Source: Clostridiaceae bacterium
Lineage (GTDB): Bacteria > Bacillota > Clostridia > Saccharofermentanales > UBA5734
Assembly (NCBI GenBank): GCA_012727965.1
Contig: JAAYFZ010000128.1
Span: 1-7,796 of the forward strand
Direction: 5' to 3'
DNA length: 7,796 nt
A program made the position numbers and the translations under genes. The notes beneath the pieces were generated by a model. It did no database searches. It was not told where the DNA came from and saw only the letters and a program-made list of their open reading frames with translations. How positions within the stretch are numbered: the stretch's first letter is position 1; the number at the start of each line of letters is the position of its first letter. Below, piece after piece: positions 5,248 through 7,796 of the stretch.

Positions 5248-7260
5248 CTAAGTGATTTTTTTCTTATATATTTTTTCATCGATAAAAAGCTTAACAAGTG
5301 CCGGATCAAACTGATACCCTGCACAATTCTGAAGCTCTTCCAGGGCCTCTTCAAGAGTTTTTGCCCTTCTCCATGGTCTCTCGCTAGTCATAGCATCGAA
5401 TGAGTCTACCAAATTGATTATCCTGCCTGACTGAGATATTTTTTCACCCGCCAACCGTCTGGGATACCCTTTTCCATCCCAGCGCTCATGATGCTCAAGG
5501 ACTGAATTCGCTATGTCAGTAAAATCATTCGATGAAGAAAGAATCCTGTAGCCAGTTTCTGAATGCCTTCTGATCAGAGCAATTTCCCGATCATCTAGCG
5601 GCTCGGTTTTGTTCAATATCTCCGGAGGTATAACGATCTTACCGATATCATGGTAGAAACATGCCCTGCTTATTTTCCGGATTCTTCGTTCAGACCAGCC
5701 TAAGCTACTGGCAATCTCCGCAGCCATAATAGCAGTTGAATCTGCATGGGCACTCTCATAAGGCATTCTGCTCATGATTTCCGCAATAGTACGAATAACT
5801 TGATTACGCATTGCCGGGCTCTCGATCAGCTTATGCTTGTACATCCACTCTTCAGCTTGCTGCATAAGCTCACGCGTAGACATCTCCAGATTATTTCTGG
5901 TGGCCCAGCCAAGAGAAAAAGACAATTGGAAAGGCCCGAGGTATACATCACGACAAGCATCTCTTAGCCTCTTAACAACGGTTTCTGTGCCAGCTTCATC
6001 AGTTTGTGGCAGGATGAAAACAAATTCATCGCCGCCGATACGGCAAACGATATCATCGGACCGACTATGCTCGGAAATAAGCTGACCTGCTGTATGGAGC
6101 AGCTGATCACCCAGGCTATGACCGAAGGCGTCATTTACCAGTTTAAGTCCATTGACGTCAATCATAATCAATGACAATGGCAAATTTCTGGCATTGTCTA
6201 ATCTTCTCAGAGAATGGTTGAAATAATGTCTATTATAAAGGCCAGTCAATTGATCATGGAAACTAAGATATTCGACCCTTTCCTGATTACTGCGCTCTTC
6301 AGTTATATCTTTAGCCGAAGCGACAATATAACTCTCTTTCCCCATAATAACCGGATTCAATGTAACTTGAAAAACCTTGTCACCACTGGGAAGTTCAACC
6401 TCCAGCTCATAGGATACAGGCACTTCCGCCAGCAAACAGTCATCATTATGGCTAATAATCTCAGCCCCTTTTATCGGGCCAAAAGCTTCCAGGGGATCTC
6501 TGTCTATAATATCTTCCGTTCTCAGACCGGTCAGATCACTAAAAATATCATTTACGCGAACAAAAGTATAACTGCCTAGACCCTTTCTACGAATCAGCAC
6601 GAGCATATCCTGCGTACTATTAAATATAATAAAATTTTCTTTCAGCAGTCTGTTGATTTCCTTTTCCCGGTTGCGTCTAATCAATAACTGACTCAACTGG
6701 CGAGAGTATATCCGGACAGCATAATGCTGACTGAATCTGTCTCCGGGCTTCATAAAAAGTAAGAAATTGCCAATCAGCCTCTTATCATCCATTAACCGAA
6801 CCAAAACACATTGCTCTATATCAAGAAGCTGCTCGAGCTGATTAATACTATTTTGCTCAAGTGGAATTGATTTTATCTCACTTATAGAATTGTAGACCTT
6901 TAAAATAGGTCTGACAGCTGTTCCGGGCAACTTGATGCTGTAGGACTCTGTTTCATATTCCCAGCGAACTGAATCATGATTTATCTGCCATCTGCTGCCA
7001 ATCAGATCATCAACGTTCAGGGCAGAGGACAAATCAGAGCAGCTGATATCACCACAAGAAAACGCGACGGTTGTCTGCATACTCTCATCGTCATCATCAA
7101 CAAGATTGAATACAGCATACTTAGCATCTGACAGCTCGATAATATAATCAACAAGACGTTGATAATTAATGCTCTCGAAAGAAAGCTTGATGAAATCTTC
7201 TGATATCATAACAAGCAATTCCAACGCTCTCTGCTTCTTCAAATCCTTCATGTCTGTCAA
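5248..7260 (-). CDS. c-di-GMP turnover enzyme with PAS, GGDEF and HD-GYP domains
   Basis: This soluble signalling protein (no membrane segment seen) appears able both to make and to break c-di-GMP. Residues about 11-195 form an N-terminal region of GAF-like sensory character that I cannot assign firmly; about 205-325 is a PAS domain ending in the usual AKDITEER linker. The GGDEF domain (about 330-480) keeps the DxLTGLxNR entry, GHxxGD, the signature GGDEF (409-413) and the inhibitory site R400-x-x-D403 placed 5 residues before it. The HD-GYP domain (about 495-660) keeps H505, HD (537-538), K541, H566, HHERWDGKGYP (590-600) and D619. So both catalytic halves look intact. The start is TTG at 7260, supported by an SD 6 nt away; an ATG three codons in (7251) is the alternative. 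The gene begins 20 bp after the AEC transporter stop, so the two probably share a transcript. The input signal is unknown. Confidence 0.94.
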   Translation of the reverse strand: MTDMKDLKKQRALELLVMISEDFIKLSFESINYQRLVDYIIELSDAKYAVFNLVDDDDESMQTTVAFSCGDISCSDLSSALNVDDLIGSRWQINHDSVRWEYETESYSIKLPGTAVRPILKVYNSISEIKSIPLEQNSINQLEQLLDIEQCVLVRLMDDKRLIGNFLLFMKPGDRFSQHYAVRIYSRQLSQLLIRRNREKEINRLLKENFIIFNSTQDMLVLIRRKGLGSYTFVRVNDIFSDLTGLRTEDIIDRDPLEAFGPIKGAEIISHNDDCLLAEVPVSYELEVELPSGDKVFQVTLNPVIMGKESYIVASAKDITEERSNQERVEYLSFHDQLTGLYNRHYFNHSLRRLDNARNLPLSLIMIDVNGLKLVNDAFGHSLGDQLLHTAGQLISEHSRSDDIVCRIGGDEFVFILPQTDEAGTETVVKRLRDACRDVYLGPFQLSFSLGWATRNNLEMSTRELMQQAEEWMYKHKLIESPAMRNQVIRTIAEIMSRMPYESAHADSTAIMAAEIASSLGWSERRIRKISRACFYHDIGKIVIPPEILNKTEPLDDREIALIRRHSETGYRILSSSNDFTDIANSVLEHHERWDGKGYPRRLAGEKISQSGRIINLVDSFDAMTSERPWRRAKTLEEALEELQNCAGYQFDPALVKLFIDEKIYKKKIT

Positions 7261-7266
7261 CAGATA

Positions 7267-7274
7267 ATCACCCC
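7267..7274 (-). promoter_or_regulatory. Ribosome binding site favouring the TTG start of the c-di-GMP gene
   Basis: GGGGTGAT on the minus strand lies 6 nt before TTG (7260) but 15 nt before the in-frame ATG (7251). The spacing favours TTG. It sits in the 20-bp gap after the transporter stop codon. Confidence 0.6.
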
Positions 7275-7280
7275 GGCTGG

Positions 7281-7796
7281 TTATTTGAATATCAGTATCA
7301 GACCCATAAACGCTATCAGGGTCAGAATGATATGCATCGAAATGGTATTAAGTATAAGTTGTTTATCCTGCATTTTCCTGCCGGACATGTAAATCGGAAT
7401 AACGAAGGGCGGAGGCAGCATAAACAATGTATAAAGAGCAACTTCATATGTTCGATCTAGTCCGAGAAGTCCGGCAATCAGTAACTTATTGATAACAAAA
7501 GCCAATCCAATCAGCAATATAATCCGGCTGAGAGCAGTAAAAAACGGTCTGGCAATATCAGTTTTATCGATTCTAAGCTCAAACCCAATAACCAGACAAA
7601 TCAGTGGCATTGTCAATGATCCGATTAGATCAAGAGTTTCCAGGACAGCTCCGCCGCCTGCATTTCCTTCAAGCAAGGCTGGCAAACCAATTAAACCGGC
7701 GATTATACCAAATATGATCGAGAGAATAACAGGAGACTTTAGGAATGACTTGATCAGACTAACAGCTCCGGCAGTTTCGCCATTAACCCGGCGCAG
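7281..7796 (-). CDS. AEC-family transporter (auxin efflux carrier type), C-terminal part, cut by window edge
   Basis: The reading frame stays open to the right edge, so this is the last 171 residues of a protein of probably about 300; the first in-frame candidate start (TTG at 7685) lies inside a membrane segment and is not the real start. Hydrophobic segments fall at about fragment residues 21-40, 55-74, 85-113 (long, perhaps two turns or one helix plus a re-entrant part), 119-137 and 147-170. The first, an SPVILSIIFG-type helix, is followed by a segment with TMP, then one with MLPPP, then an NTISM-type last helix: the order of the C-terminal half of AEC permeases. Family members export or import organic anions such as malate or other carboxylates; which one cannot be told here. 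The stop lies 20 bp before the c-di-GMP gene, pointing to co-transcription. Confidence 0.85.
   Translation of the reverse strand: MRRVNGETAGAVSLIKSFLKSPVILSIIFGIIAGLIGLPALLEGNAGGGAVLETLDLIGSLTMPLICLVIGFELRIDKTDIARPFFTALSRIILLIGLAFVINKLLIAGLLGLDRTYEVALYTLFMLPPPFVIPIYMSGRKMQDKQLILNTISMHIILTLIAFMGLILIFK

Noticed and set aside
6214..6579. 121-codon plus-strand open frame opposite the PAS and GGDEF region
   Set aside because: It is antisense to well-conserved domains, with no SD or family resemblance.
1..7796. CRISPR array, insertion sequence, phage or defence island
   Set aside because: I found no regularly spaced repeats, transposase, integrase, terminal repeats or toxin-antitoxin-like gene; all genes match ordinary chromosomal families.

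Overview
The window reads as a compact piece of a bacterial chromosome. Strong Shine-Dalgarno (SD) sites close to the 16S consensus, such as AGGAGGTGAT, moderate GC content judged by eye, TTG starts backed by SD sites, and gene families common in anaerobic Firmicutes suggest Bacillota, perhaps Clostridia. This is inference, because no 16S, tRNA or ribosomal marker is present. I see no mobile element, CRISPR array, phage gene, RNA gene or large repeat.

Layout, left to right. Bases 1-117 hold a probable terminator cut by the window edge and a nested stem-loop at 33-78. Next is a minus-strand DEAD-box RNA helicase (118-1701) with an RG-rich tail. A 177-bp intergenic region (1702-1878) separates it from a divergent plus-strand Cof-type HAD phosphatase (1879-2700) and carries candidate promoters for both genes. 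The phosphatase runs tail-to-tail into an aldo/keto reductase (2672-3661, minus), with 29 bp of antisense coding overlap.

From 2672 to the right edge every gene is on the minus strand and closely packed. In transcription order they are: the C-terminal half of an AEC-family transporter (cut at 7796); 20 bp later a c-di-GMP enzyme with sensory-type N-terminus, PAS, GGDEF and HD-GYP domains; 59 bp later a flavin disulfide oxidoreductase of the dihydrolipoyl dehydrogenase/mycothione reductase superfamily; and, with its ATG directly after the previous stop codon, the aldo/keto reductase. The last two are almost certainly translated together. The first two are probably coupled. Whether all four share one transcript is uncertain, because a perfect TATAAT lies in the 59-bp gap.

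Functionally this is cell-physiology material: RNA remodelling, sugar-phosphate or cofactor-phosphate dephosphorylation, c-di-GMP turnover, organic-anion transport and a redox pair. I found no convincing undescribed system. The points most worth a second look are an apparent roughly 40-residue insertion with two extra cysteines just before the active-site His of the flavoprotein, the c-di-GMP enzyme with both catalytic halves intact, the zero-gap redox gene pair, and palindromes over the helicase promoter.
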